NCBI RefSeq assembly: GCF_048537545.1
Contig: NZ_CP183218.1
Length of the DNA stretch: 64,000 nucleotides
From: Chania fonticola_B
GTDB taxonomy: Bacteria; Pseudomonadota; Gammaproteobacteria; Enterobacterales; Enterobacteriaceae
Reading direction: 5' to 3' (one strand)
Shown here: one piece after another, positions 48,638 through 57,724 of the stretch
How positions within the stretch are numbered: position 1 is the stretch's first letter
How the letters are laid out: each line of letters begins with the position of its first letter
Notes under the pieces: model-generated
The model's database searches: none
The model's input: only the letters and a program-made list of their open reading frames with translations
Told to the model about the DNA's origin: nothing
Made by a program: the position numbers and the translations under genes

Positions 48638-49395
48638 CTCCTTATTTCAATGGCGAAATAGTGTCGCAGCGCCTCCAACCGTTCTTCCTCCGAATGCAGC
48701 GTAGACTCCTTACGATGATGGTTTTGGGTCACGATCAGCTTTAACTCGCTGAGGGTGATGCGGCCATCCTCTGTGGGGCGGGAGCACACCAGCTTTTGGG
48801 TAAAATGCGACTGTGGCGAAGTGCTGTGATAGTGACACATGTCGCTAAACTCTTCCGGCTGCCGGGGTTGCAGGGTAAAGCGATAAAGCGTCTTGGCGTG
48901 GGAGGTCCGATCGCCGTTGCGGCGCTCGAGATGATACCACTCACCGTCTTGCTCAAGATGAAAGGTGCCGCTGGCCTGCGGTTGTTGTTCGGTGGTGGTG
49001 ATTTTCAGCGGGGCGAGGAAAGAATCACCAAACCCTACATCGACCAGATACGGCTGATCCAGGGTCACCACCAGCGCCATATGGTCAAATGGCGGACCAA
49101 AAGAGCCGTCTCTGGCGTGGATTTCCCCGGATATAAACGTCACCTTAAAGCCGATCTGCTGCAACAGCAGGGCGAATATCCGGTTCAATTCATAGCAAAA
49201 CCCACCGCGATTATGCTCGACGATTTTGCTGAACAGCCCAGCCTCGCTGAGATCGATTCCCTGATGATAGATAATGCTCAAATTCTCGAAGGGTACCGCC
49301 AGCATATGGCAGCGATGCAGCTGTTGCAGAGTTTGCAGATCGGCCTGTGGTGTGCCTGTGAAGCCGATGTGTTGCAGATAGCGTGGTATGTCCAC
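48634..49395 (-). CDS. arylamine N-acetyltransferase
   Basis: Acetyl-CoA dependent N/O-acetyltransferase of arylamines and related compounds, 253 residues from the chosen start. The cysteine protease-like triad is visible: Cys in NRGGFCYELN, His in PFDHMALVV and Asp in YLVDVGFGDSFLAPL. PFENLSIIYHQGIDLS is also typical. No ATG lies at the family start; a GTG at 49395 giving MDIPRYLQHIGFTG fits the alignment, with the weak upstream GAG as ribosome-binding site. More similar in layout to Bacillus-type NATs than to E. coli NhoA. Overlaps dusC by four bases. Confidence 0.85.
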   Translation of the reverse strand: MDIPRYLQHIGFTGTPQADLQTLQQLHRCHMLAVPFENLSIIYHQGIDLSEAGLFSKIVEHNRGGFCYELNRIFALLLQQIGFKVTFISGEIHARDGSFGPPFDHMALVVTLDQPYLVDVGFGDSFLAPLKITTTEQQPQASGTFHLEQDGEWYHLERRNGDRTSHAKTLYRFTLQPRQPEEFSDMCHYHSTSPQSHFTQKLVCSRPTEDGRITLSELKLIVTQNHHRKESTLHSEEERLEALRHYFAIEIRS

Positions 49396-49670
49396 CAGAA
49401 TTCTCGCTATACGGGAAATTTTGCATAAATTAGCGGGAATTGCGGCAGTCGGGGAAGCAATATGTGCGGTGCTGAAAATCGCTGGCGTAAAGCCGCTTGT
49501 GCCAATGCAATACACTCGTCTTCCTGACAGGTCGTGGCCACCTAGCTTGCGAGCATGTGAAAGCCGTCTGTAATTAACCAGAAAGACAAATGCGTATCGA
49601 TTTCAGTCCGTTTAAAATTAGCGATTTAGCGAATAAACGTATGTTGTTAAAAACAGTATTGACATAGTTT

Positions 49671-49698
49671 GAAAAAGTCGTAGATTAGTATCCAGCAG
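49671..49698 (+). promoter_or_regulatory. candidate sigma70 promoter in the 1-kb gap
   Basis: TTGACA is a perfect -35, followed 16 bp later by TAGATT as -10. It is the clearest promoter in 49396-50370 and points toward the terminator at 50217-50252. It could drive a non-coding transcript of about 550 nt or a message for small peptides. Confidence 0.5.
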
Positions 49699-49969
49699 CA
49701 GGAAATTGATAGTTGGCTGCTTAGCTAAATAACAGATTGAAAGATTATTTTTAATAAGTTGTTTTGTGATATTGCGATAAAGGCCACGAAGTTCTGTTGT
49801 ATGGGGAAGTCGTCGTTGAGTAGCCAGTTCGGGCTCAAGGACAATGCTTTAAGGCCACGTAGTCAGTACCGACGATCGCAGGGTGTGTACCATAACGCGA
49901 TGATGTAAGGCTCTGTTTCTCAAGTGTTAATGTTGCAACTTGTTAATTTTATCCTGTAAGTTTGTTGCA

Positions 49970-50092
49970 ATGAAAGTAAAGCCATGCGTCAATAGTTTAT
50001 ATCGCGAGGGGGAATGTACCAGTTTAGCTTGCTTTGCCTCGGCTAATTATTATGAGGTAGGTAAGTCAAAATTTGTAAATCAGCCAGTATAG
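49970..50092 (+). CDS. possible 40-residue peptide
   Basis: ATG-initiated frame beginning MKVKPCVNSLYREGECTSLA and ending VGKSKFVNQPV, inside the otherwise gene-free stretch. It has three cysteines, no signal peptide, and no good ribosome-binding site. It lies between a candidate promoter and a good terminator, which is the only reason to list it. The rest of 49396-50370 (AT-rich, with two copies of AAGGCCACG near 49785 and 49850) shows no gene I can support. Confidence 0.2.
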   Translation: MKVKPCVNSLYREGECTSLACFASANYYEVGKSKFVNQPV

Positions 50093-50216
50093 GGGAGGAT
50101 GTAGTTAGCTTTTAATACCCAATATTATCTGTGATAAACAAGTACATTTTAAGTAGTATCGAAAGTAGTACCCAGTTAGTAAGTTGATTAATGTTGAATT
50201 TTAAATATGCAGTAAC

Positions 50217-50252
50217 CTAAAAGCCCTGGCAAATATTGTCAGGGCTTTTTCG
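50217..50252 (+). terminator. intrinsic terminator before the SDR gene
   Basis: AAAAGCCCTGGCA-AATAT-TGTCAGGGCTTTTTCGTTTT: a GC stem (AAAGCCCTG/CAGGGCTTT) followed by U residues. No recognised plus-strand gene ends nearby, so it points to a transcript in the preceding kilobase. Confidence 0.85.
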
Positions 50253-50370
50253 TTTTATCCTTTTGCCAATGGGATGATGCTTTCAGCATTTTTGGAGGAA
50301 CGCCACTGCCAGAAACTGTCATGCTCAAGCCTTAGCCTAAACGCCTAACTCAAAGCGATCGGGAGGCGTT

Positions 50371-51123
50371 ATGCAAGATTTTACGGGTAAAGTGGCACTG
50401 GTGACCGGTGCTTCCACCGGGATTGGTGAAGCTATTGCTCAAGAGTTGGTCGATCGAGGGGCGAAGGTAGCGATCACCGCCAGAAATCACGCAAGGCTGG
50501 CAGCAACGGCGCAACGTATCGATCCGACAGGCAAATCGGTATTCCCGTTGGTTATGGATGCTCGCGATCCTGATTCGGTGCGCAGTGCGGTAGCGCAGAC
50601 GCTGGCCCTCGGCGGGCAATTGCATCTGCTGGTCAATAATGCCGGTATCACCGGGCCGCATGATGTGCCGCTGAATGAATACCCCATCGAAGATTGGCAC
50701 GCGGTGATTGAAACCGATCTCAGTGGCACCTTCTATGGGATGAAGTACGGATTACCCGCTATCGCAGCGGCAGGCGGTGGCGCGGTAGTGAATCTCTCCG
50801 CCGTCAATGGCATGGTCGGTATTGCGGGCATTGCACCTTATACCGCGGCCAAGCATGGCATTATCGGTTTGACACGGGCCGCCGCTCTGGAATTTGCCGA
50901 TCGGGGGATACGCATCAACGCTGTCGGGCCTGGCTATGTCGATACGCCATCGATGGCCAAATTACCCGCCTTGGTGCGGGAGAAAATGGCGGCCTCTCAT
51001 CCAATGGGGCGAATGGCTACGCGTGAAGAGGTAGCGAAAACGGTGGTTTTTTTGCTTTCTATAGACAGCAGTTTCACCACCGGGGCCTTTTACAGCATTG
51101 ATGGTGGTTATACGGCACAGTAA
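50371..51123 (+). CDS. short-chain dehydrogenase/reductase
   Basis: Classical SDR of 250 residues. The cofactor motif TGASTGIG lies at the N-terminus, then NNAG (about 90), the catalytic serine in NLSAVNGMVG, Tyr and Lys in YTAAKHG, and GPGYVDTPSM. The Arg in ITARNHARL after beta-2 favours NADP. The C-terminal IDGGYTAQ is common in FabG-like SDRs. Substrate unknown. It has GGGAGGCGTT upstream of the ATG and stands alone between the gene-free region and the RND pump genes. Confidence 0.9.
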   Translation: MQDFTGKVALVTGASTGIGEAIAQELVDRGAKVAITARNHARLAATAQRIDPTGKSVFPLVMDARDPDSVRSAVAQTLALGGQLHLLVNNAGITGPHDVPLNEYPIEDWHAVIETDLSGTFYGMKYGLPAIAAAGGGAVVNLSAVNGMVGIAGIAPYTAAKHGIIGLTRAAALEFADRGIRINAVGPGYVDTPSMAKLPALVREKMAASHPMGRMATREEVAKTVVFLLSIDSSFTTGAFYSIDGGYTAQ

Positions 51124-51255
51124 ACCGTTGGTAGGCTAAGGCGTAAGCGAGCTTGCGTCTTGGCAAGAAATCGTCAGCAGAGCTCATTCTGACTTGCTAT
51201 GGGTGAACTATAATTTTCATCAAGTTAGATTAATTGATGAGCGATCTTGCTGCCG

Positions 51256-52371
51256 ATGACAAAATCTCTGTTCTCCCGTTTTATGGCACTGTGGCTGCTG
51301 GCCATAGCCACACCGATCGTTGCTGCACCGCTGCCAGCGGTGACCGTGGCGCTGATTGAACAAAGCCAACCCGAACGCGCATTGCACTATCTTGGCCGCA
51401 TCGAGGCGATACAAACCGTGGAGGTGAAGACCCGTACCGAAGGGTTTATCGCCAAGCGGCCGTTTACCGAAGGGCAAATGGTCAAGGCAGGGGATTTACT
51501 GTACGAGATCGAGCCTGCATTACACCATTCTGCCGTGGCACAGGCTCAGGCTCAGTTGGATAGCGCGACGGCCACAGCCAACCTGGCTCAGGTAAACCTG
51601 ACGCGCTTGCAGCAGTTAGGCAATAACCGCGCGGTTAGCAGAGCAGATATTGATGCCGCGGCAGCCGAGCGTGATACCAGCAGGGCGGCGGTCGCCCAGG
51701 CGCGGGCACTGCTTAATACGCAGCAGTTACAACTCAGCTATACCCGAATTTATGCGCCGATTGCCGGGCGCATCGGCCACAGCCGTTTTCATGTGGGCAG
51801 CCTGGTCAACGCGGCGAGTGGCACACTGGTCAACATTATTCAGCTCGATCCGATCCGCGTGGCGATCTCCATCAATGTACGGGACTATATTACCGCCGCC
51901 TATCAGCGTCAGAATGGGGAGGGCAAGCTTGCCGAAGGGCAGTTTTCTGCCCGTCTTGAACTGGCCAACGGCAAATCCTACCCGGAGCCGGGCACTTTTG
52001 AATCGGTAGATAACCAGATCGATGCCCACACTGGTACCGTCACGTTACGGACCCGTTTTGCCAATCCTAATCATCTGCTGCTGCCCGGGGGCGTGGTGAA
52101 CGTGATCCTGACCGCCGAGCAACCGCAGACGGTCACGCTGGTGCCAATCGCCGCGCTTCAGCAAAACCAGCAGGGCCACTTTGTGTTGGTCGTCACCCCG
52201 GAGAATATCGTGGAGGTGCGCGAGGTAACTCTTGGTGAACAGCATGAGCAATATTATCAGGTGAACGCCGGGCTCAAGGTTGGCGAAAAGGTGATTATCT
52301 CCGGTGTTCAGCACGTCAGGCCCGGAATACAGGTGAACGCCATTATTTCCAGCGCCAACGCGCAACCATAA
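51256..52371 (+). CDS. RND efflux pump periplasmic adaptor (MFP)
   Basis: Adaptor of an HAE1-type drug efflux system, 371 residues. The signal peptide (SRFMALWLLAIATPIVAA) lacks a lipobox cysteine, so it is not an AcrA-like lipoprotein. Lipoyl half-domains surround a coiled-coil hairpin of about 60 residues (roughly 95-160), then beta-barrel and membrane-proximal domains (TRIYAPIAGRIGHSRFHVGSLV, LLPGGVVNVIL). I preferred the ATG at 51256 over a TTG three codons earlier. The RND transporter follows 10 bp later; no outer-membrane channel gene is nearby, so TolC is the likely partner. Confidence 0.92.
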   Translation: MTKSLFSRFMALWLLAIATPIVAAPLPAVTVALIEQSQPERALHYLGRIEAIQTVEVKTRTEGFIAKRPFTEGQMVKAGDLLYEIEPALHHSAVAQAQAQLDSATATANLAQVNLTRLQQLGNNRAVSRADIDAAAAERDTSRAAVAQARALLNTQQLQLSYTRIYAPIAGRIGHSRFHVGSLVNAASGTLVNIIQLDPIRVAISINVRDYITAAYQRQNGEGKLAEGQFSARLELANGKSYPEPGTFESVDNQIDAHTGTVTLRTRFANPNHLLLPGGVVNVILTAEQPQTVTLVPIAALQQNQQGHFVLVVTPENIVEVREVTLGEQHEQYYQVNAGLKVGEKVIISGVQHVRPGIQVNAIISSANAQP

Positions 52372-52381
52372 GGGGACGTTG

Positions 52382-55300
52382 ATGCTGCATTTCTTTATCC
52401 GGCGGCCGAAGTTCGCCATCGTGATTGCGCTGGTGATCACCCTGGTGGGGATCGTTTCTCTCAAGGTGATCCCGGTGGAGCAGTACCCCGATATCACGCC
52501 ACCGGTGGTTTCCGTCAGCGCGCTCTATCCTGGAGCCAGCGCTCGTGACGTGGCTCAGGCGGTGGCATCGCCCATCGAAGCTCAGGTCAACGGCGTCAGC
52601 AACATGCTGTACATGGAATCGACCAGCGCCAACAACGGCGGTTATCAACTGAGCATTACCTTTGCCAGTGGCACCAATCCGGATATGGCCGCCGTGGAGG
52701 TGCAAAACCGTATTTCACAGGTTAGCGCGCAGCTACCGGCAGAGGTGAATAACAACGGGGTTTCGGTGCGCAAGCGGGCCTCGAATCTGTTGTTGGGCGT
52801 TAGCGTGTTCTCTCCCAAGGGCAGCCGTGACACGCTGTTTCTGAGCAATTACACCAGTATCCAACTGCGCGATGCCTTGGCCCGCACCAGCGGTGTGGGA
52901 GATGTGCAGGTGTTTGGCGCCCGGGATTACAGCATGCGCGTCTGGCTCGATCCGCAGCGTATGGAGTCGCTGAATATCAGCGTGCAGGACATCGTGCAAG
53001 CGTTGCAGCAGCAGAACGTGCAGGCCGCAGCAGGCCAAATCGGTTCCGCGCCTTCGCCTTCCCGGCAGCAGCAAACCTTGACCATCAGCGGGCAGGGGCG
53101 TTTAGACGATCCGCAGGAGTTCGCCAGGGTGATTATCCGCAGCGGGGCCAATGGCGGTACGGTGCGCGTGGGTGACGTGGCGCGGGTCGAGTTGGGGGCA
53201 CAAAACTACCAGGTTAATGCTTCGATGAACCAACAGGAATCGGCATTTTTGGTGGTTTACCCCACGCCGGGAGCTAACGCGCTGAATGTTGCCAATGCGG
53301 TACGCCAGGAGATGGCACGCTTGTCGCAGTCCTTCCCCAGCGATATGAGCTATGACATCAAATATGACTCTACCCGCCCGGTAACGGCAACGCTGCACGA
53401 GATTGCCATTTCGCTGGCGTTAACCCTGGCGGTGGTGTTGCTGGTGGTTTATCTGTTCTTACAGAGCCTGCGGGCCACCTTTATCGTGGCGCTCACCATT
53501 CCAGTTTCATTGCTCGGTACTTTCGCCGTGCTGTATGTTTTCGGCTACTCCGCCAACACCCTGAGCCTGTTCGCCATTATCCTGGCGCTGACTATCGTGG
53601 TAGACGACGCCATCGTGGTGGTGGAAAACGTGGAGCGTCTGCTGGCCCAAGATCCCGCTCTTAGCCCGGCAGAAGCAACCCGCAAGGCGATTAGCCAGAT
53701 TGCCGGGCCGATCGTCGCTACGACGTTAGTGCTGATGGCGGTGTTTGTGCCGATTGCGGTGCTGCCGGGCATTACCGGTGAGCTGTATCGTCAGTTTGCC
53801 GTGACCCTGTCGGCGGCGGTGATCCTGTCGAGCATCAACGCGTTGACGCTGTCCCCGGCGCTTTGTGCCACGCTGATCCGGCGGCGTGAGCTGGCGCAAA
53901 CCGGCTTTTTTGGTGGTTTCAACCGGGGTATGAACCGGATGCGCGATGGCTATGTTCGCATGACTGCATTGGCTAGCAAGCGAGCTTTAACCACGGTGAT
54001 TGCACTCTTTGTCGTTGGCTTGGCCACCTGGTATGGCTATAGCCGTCTGCCAACCTCTTTCCTGCCGGAGGAGGATCAGGGCTACTTCTTCGTCAACGTA
54101 CAGTTGCCAGATGGAGCTTCCCTTGAACGTACCCAGGCGGTAATGGATCAGATGCATCAGCAGGTGATACAAAACCCGGCGGTGGAAGATGTGATCAAAA
54201 TTACCGGTTTCAGCCTGCTGAGCGGGGGCAATTCGCCCAATGCGGGCTTCGCCATCGTGATGCTCAAACCTTGGGGCCAACGCGAACATGTTGACCGGGT
54301 GTTAGCCGATCTTCAGGGCCGGCTGGCAGCAATCCCCTCGGCGATGATCATGGTGGTTAATCCACCGGCCATCGCCGGGCTAGGCAACGCCGCCGGTTTT
54401 GATTTACGCCTGCTGGCGCTGGAGGGGCAAACGCCGCAGCAGATGGCTCAGGTGGCCCAGGGGATTATTTTTGCGGCCAACCAGCGGCCAGAGCTGAGCC
54501 GGGTATTTACCACCTTCAGCGCCGTGGTGCCGGATATCGATCTAGCGGTCGATCGTGAACGGGCTGCACTGTTGCAGGTGCCGGTCAGCCGGATTTTCAA
54601 TACGCTGCAAGTTTCGCTTGGCGGCCTGAACGTGGGGGATTTTTCGGTCAATAACCGTATGTTCCGGGTGCAGTTGCAAAATGATATGGATTTCCGGCAA
54701 CGCACCGAACAAATTAATCGCCTGAACGTGCGCAGCGACACCGGCGCTCTGGTGAGCCTGGCTAATCTGGTACGGCTCACGCCTTCTATCGGCGCGCCTT
54801 TTATCAGCCAGTTCAACCAGTTTCCGTCGGTATCGGTGAACGGTTCTGCGGCCGAGGGGATTAGCTCCGGGCAGGCGATGAAAACCATGGAGTCTTTATT
54901 GGCCGAGCAGCTGCCAAAGGGTTACGGCTATAGTTGGAGCGGCCTGTCCTGGCAGGAACAACAAACCGGTGACCAAGCCCTGCTGATCTATCTGGCGGCG
55001 CTGGTGTTCGCCTATCTGTTCCTGGTGGCTCAGTATGAAAGCTGGAGTATCCCGCTGGTGGTGATGCTGTCGGTGATTTTCGCGGTGGCAGGAGCGGTCG
55101 CGGGGTTACGCATGATGGGGTTCGCCAACGACGTTTACGCCCAAATCGGGCTAGTCCTGCTGATCGGCCTGGCGGCCAAGAATGCCATCCTGATCGTTGA
55201 GTTCTCCAAGGCGCGGCGTGAAGAGGGGGCCAGCATTCGCGAAGCCGCGCAGGACGGTGCCCGGCAACGTTTCCGGGCGGTGATGATGACGGCCATTTCC

Positions 55301-55483
55301 TTTATTCTCGGGGTGATGCCGCTGGTGTTTGCTACCGGTGCCGGGGCGATGAGCCGCCAAATTATCGGTATTACCGTATTTGGCGGGATGTTACTGGCAA
55401 CCCTGGTCGGGATCTTCTTTATTCCTGCGCTGTACCTGCATATTCAACGGCTGCGCGAATGGGTTAAATCACGGTTTGCCTAG
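52382..55483 (+). CDS. HAE1-family RND multidrug efflux transporter
   Basis: Inner-membrane proton-driven efflux pump of 1033 residues, the usual length. N-terminal FFIRRPKFAIVIALVITLVG, then porter-domain signature EQYPDITPPVVSVSALYPGASA. The proton-relay aspartate pair is in TM4 (LTIVVDDAIVVVENVERL) and the relay lysine in TM10 (LLIGLAAKNAILIVEFSK). It forms an operon with the adaptor. Substrates cannot be told from sequence alone. No local regulator is seen: the flanking SDR and ansP are unrelated. Confidence 0.95.
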   Translation: MLHFFIRRPKFAIVIALVITLVGIVSLKVIPVEQYPDITPPVVSVSALYPGASARDVAQAVASPIEAQVNGVSNMLYMESTSANNGGYQLSITFASGTNPDMAAVEVQNRISQVSAQLPAEVNNNGVSVRKRASNLLLGVSVFSPKGSRDTLFLSNYTSIQLRDALARTSGVGDVQVFGARDYSMRVWLDPQRMESLNISVQDIVQALQQQNVQAAAGQIGSAPSPSRQQQTLTISGQGRLDDPQEFARVIIRSGANGGTVRVGDVARVELGAQNYQVNASMNQQESAFLVVYPTPGANALNVANAVRQEMARLSQSFPSDMSYDIKYDSTRPVTATLHEIAISLALTLAVVLLVVYLFLQSLRATFIVALTIPVSLLGTFAVLYVFGYSANTLSLFAIILALTIVVDDAIVVVENVERLLAQDPALSPAEATRKAISQIAGPIVATTLVLMAVFVPIAVLPGITGELYRQFAVTLSAAVILSSINALTLSPALCATLIRRRELAQTGFFGGFNRGMNRMRDGYVRMTALASKRALTTVIALFVVGLATWYGYSRLPTSFLPEEDQGYFFVNVQLPDGASLERTQAVMDQMHQQVIQNPAVEDVIKITGFSLLSGGNSPNAGFAIVMLKPWGQREHVDRVLADLQGRLAAIPSAMIMVVNPPAIAGLGNAAGFDLRLLALEGQTPQQMAQVAQGIIFAANQRPELSRVFTTFSAVVPDIDLAVDRERAALLQVPVSRIFNTLQVSLGGLNVGDFSVNNRMFRVQLQNDMDFRQRTEQINRLNVRSDTGALVSLANLVRLTPSIGAPFISQFNQFPSVSVNGSAAEGISSGQAMKTMESLLAEQLPKGYGYSWSGLSWQEQQTGDQALLIYLAALVFAYLFLVAQYESWSIPLVVMLSVIFAVAGAVAGLRMMGFANDVYAQIGLVLLIGLAAKNAILIVEFSKARREEGASIREAAQDGARQRFRAVMMTAISFILGVMPLVFATGAGAMSRQIIGITVFGGMLLATLVGIFFIPALYLHIQRLREWVKSRFA

Positions 55484-55540
55484 AGTCGCTGACCAGGTCT
55501 ACTTGGCGCGGGGGCCGGGTAGACCTGCAAATGGAAGCTA

Positions 55541-57007
55541 TTAAGCCTCGCTATGCTGTTCGTGAGCCTGTTGTTCCAGCTTCACCTGTGCGGCACGCTT
55601 GCGCAGGCCAAACCAGCCAAGTAGCAGTAACACGGCCAACACGGGGATGGTGGCAATAGTCCAGGTGCCGTTCGGGTAATCAAAGGCCATCATGATCACC
55701 ACCGCTAACAGGAACAACAGCGTCAGCCACGAGGTGACCGGTGCTCCTGGCATTTTAAACGCCACCGGTTTGGCTTTCCCCGCCTTGATCGCCTTACGCA
55801 GTTGCATCTGACAAACGATAATAAATGCCCAAGAGCAGATGATGCCCAGTGAAGCGATATTCAGCACGATTTCGAACACCTGCGATGGCACCAGATAATT
55901 CAGCACCACGCCAATCACATAGATACCGCAGGTCACCAGAATACCGGCGTAAGGTACCTGCTGGCTGCTCATTTTAGCCATCAGCTTTGGTGCTGAGCCC
56001 CCCATGGAAAGTGAGCGCAGGATACGGCCTGTTGAGTACAGACCAGAGTTCAGGCTGGAAAGGGCGGCGGTCAGCACCACGATATTCATGATGGTCCCGA
56101 TGTAGGGTACGCCAAGCTTGGAAAAGAAGGTGACAAACGGGCTTTGCCCAGCCTGATAGGCGTTCCAGGGTAACAGCAGAACCAGCAGTACTACCGAGCC
56201 GACATAGAACAAACCGATACGCCAGATCACGCTGTTGATCGCTTTTGGCATCATTTTTTCCGGATCTTTACACTCGCCAGCGGCGGTGCCTATCAGTTCG
56301 ATACCGGCAAAGGCGAAGATCACCCCTTGTACCAATACCAAAGCAGGTAACAGACCGTGTGGGAACATGCCGCCGTTATCGGTGATCAGGTGGATCCCGG
56401 TTGTATTACCCGCTACCGGTGTGCCGACGCCAAGTAAGATGACCCCTACGACCAGGAACAGAGAGATGGCGGCAACCTTGATCAACGCAAACCAGAACTC
56501 CATTTCGGCGAACCATTTCACGCCGATCATATTCATGGTAGCCACAATCCCAAGCGCCCCCAGGGCAAACAGCCACTGGGGAACCTCGGCGAAGGTACCC
56601 CAATAATGCATATACAGCGCTACGGCGGTGATATCGACAATGCCGGTCATCGCCCAATTAAGAAAGTACATCCATCCTGCAACGTAGGAGGCCTTTTCAC
56701 CGAGAAATTCGCGTGCATAGGAAACGAAACTGCCGCTGGATGGGCGGTGTAATACCAGCTCGCCCAAGGCGCGTAGGATGAAAAAAGAAAACACGCCACA
56801 TACCAGATATACCAGCGCCAGTGCCGGACCCGCCATCTGTAGACGTGCGCCGGTGCCAAGGAATAGGCCAGTGCCGATTGAGCCTCCAATGGCGATCATC
56901 TGTATCTGCCGTTTACCCATGCTTTTGTGGTAACCGGATTCGTGTGAGTCTAACCAACGTTTTCTGGCCGCCTGCTTGTCATGTGCAGTCGTTTTCTCTG
57001 AGTGCAT
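55541..57007 (-). CDS. ansP: L-asparagine permease AnsP
   Basis: Amino-acid/polyamine/organocation family transporter of 488 residues (E. coli AnsP 499) with 12 membrane segments. It matches E. coli AnsP along its length: RWLDSHESGYHKSMGKRQIQMIAIGGSIGTGLFLGTGARLQ in pieces, RALGELVLHRPSSGSFVSYAREFLGEKASYVAGW, GTAAGECKDPEKMMPKAINSVIWR and LSSLNSGLYSTGRILRSLSMGGSAP. Expected to import L-asparagine by proton symport. In E. coli the gene is elsewhere, beside ansB-unrelated genes. Single-gene unit on the minus strand. Confidence 0.94.
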   Translation of the reverse strand: MHSEKTTAHDKQAARKRWLDSHESGYHKSMGKRQIQMIAIGGSIGTGLFLGTGARLQMAGPALALVYLVCGVFSFFILRALGELVLHRPSSGSFVSYAREFLGEKASYVAGWMYFLNWAMTGIVDITAVALYMHYWGTFAEVPQWLFALGALGIVATMNMIGVKWFAEMEFWFALIKVAAISLFLVVGVILLGVGTPVAGNTTGIHLITDNGGMFPHGLLPALVLVQGVIFAFAGIELIGTAAGECKDPEKMMPKAINSVIWRIGLFYVGSVVLLVLLLPWNAYQAGQSPFVTFFSKLGVPYIGTIMNIVVLTAALSSLNSGLYSTGRILRSLSMGGSAPKLMAKMSSQQVPYAGILVTCGIYVIGVVLNYLVPSQVFEIVLNIASLGIICSWAFIIVCQMQLRKAIKAGKAKPVAFKMPGAPVTSWLTLLFLLAVVIMMAFDYPNGTWTIATIPVLAVLLLLGWFGLRKRAAQVKLEQQAHEQHSEA

Positions 57008-57167
57008 TATTCGTCCTGTTCCTGTCTGTTTGCATCATGGGAATGAGGTCATGGCAACATTCCGCAGTTTATGGTTGATACCAGCGCCGTTAAATAACGG
57101 CGAGGCATGCTACCCGTTCTAGGGAATTGAGGCAAAAAAACTGCGGTTCAGGGGGAGAGTGTTTCAC

Positions 57168-57605
57168 TCAGGCCGATTCGGTGGCAGGCAGGGCGGAGGT
57201 CGGTAGCCCGAATATTTTGTCGAATGCCCAGTTAAATACAAAGGTATAGCAGGGAATAATCACGATCAGCGCCATATCCAGTAGCAAGGCCTGCAGCAGA
57301 GAAATCTCCATCCACCAGGCGATCAGGGGGATCAGGTAAACCACCAGTGTCAGTTGGAAGCCCACCGCATGCAGAATGCGGCGCTTCAGCGTGCGGGTGC
57401 GTGATGCCTGGCGGATTTCCCAGAATTCGTACAAGTAGTTGTAAATCAGGTTCCAACTGACGGCGATGGTGGTGATGATCACCGCCAACGGCCCGGTGCT
57501 GCTCGGGGCGGAGCCAGAGAGTAGTGCCAAACCAAGGGCCGAAATGACCATACCGATAACTTCATAAGCGGTCACATAGACCAGTTTGCGTTTCACGCCT
57601 TGCAT
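57168..57605 (-). CDS. PACE family efflux transporter (AceI-like)
   Basis: Small four-helix exporter, 145 residues, of the proteobacterial antimicrobial compound efflux family. It contains two bacterial transmembrane pair repeats, RKLVYVTAYEVIGMVISALGLALLSG and RRILHAVGFQLTLVVYLIPLIAWWM, with the functionally important glutamate in TM1 (YEVIG) and WNLIYNYLYEFWE in TM2. Characterised members export chlorhexidine or short-chain diamines. Divergent from a LysR regulator 119 bp away, the aceI/aceR arrangement known from Acinetobacter. Confidence 0.9.
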   Translation of the reverse strand: MQGVKRKLVYVTAYEVIGMVISALGLALLSGSAPSSTGPLAVIITTIAVSWNLIYNYLYEFWEIRQASRTRTLKRRILHAVGFQLTLVVYLIPLIAWWMEISLLQALLLDMALIVIIPCYTFVFNWAFDKIFGLPTSALPATESA

Positions 57606-57724
57606 GCTTTTCTCCTGCTTTATTTTTCGTGCCTGATGACGTCCGGCAACCCGATGCGTAAGATAACGTCAATACTATTGATAGAAAAAGTCAGGAGCTG
57701 TCAGTTTTACTGATAGGTGAGGTG

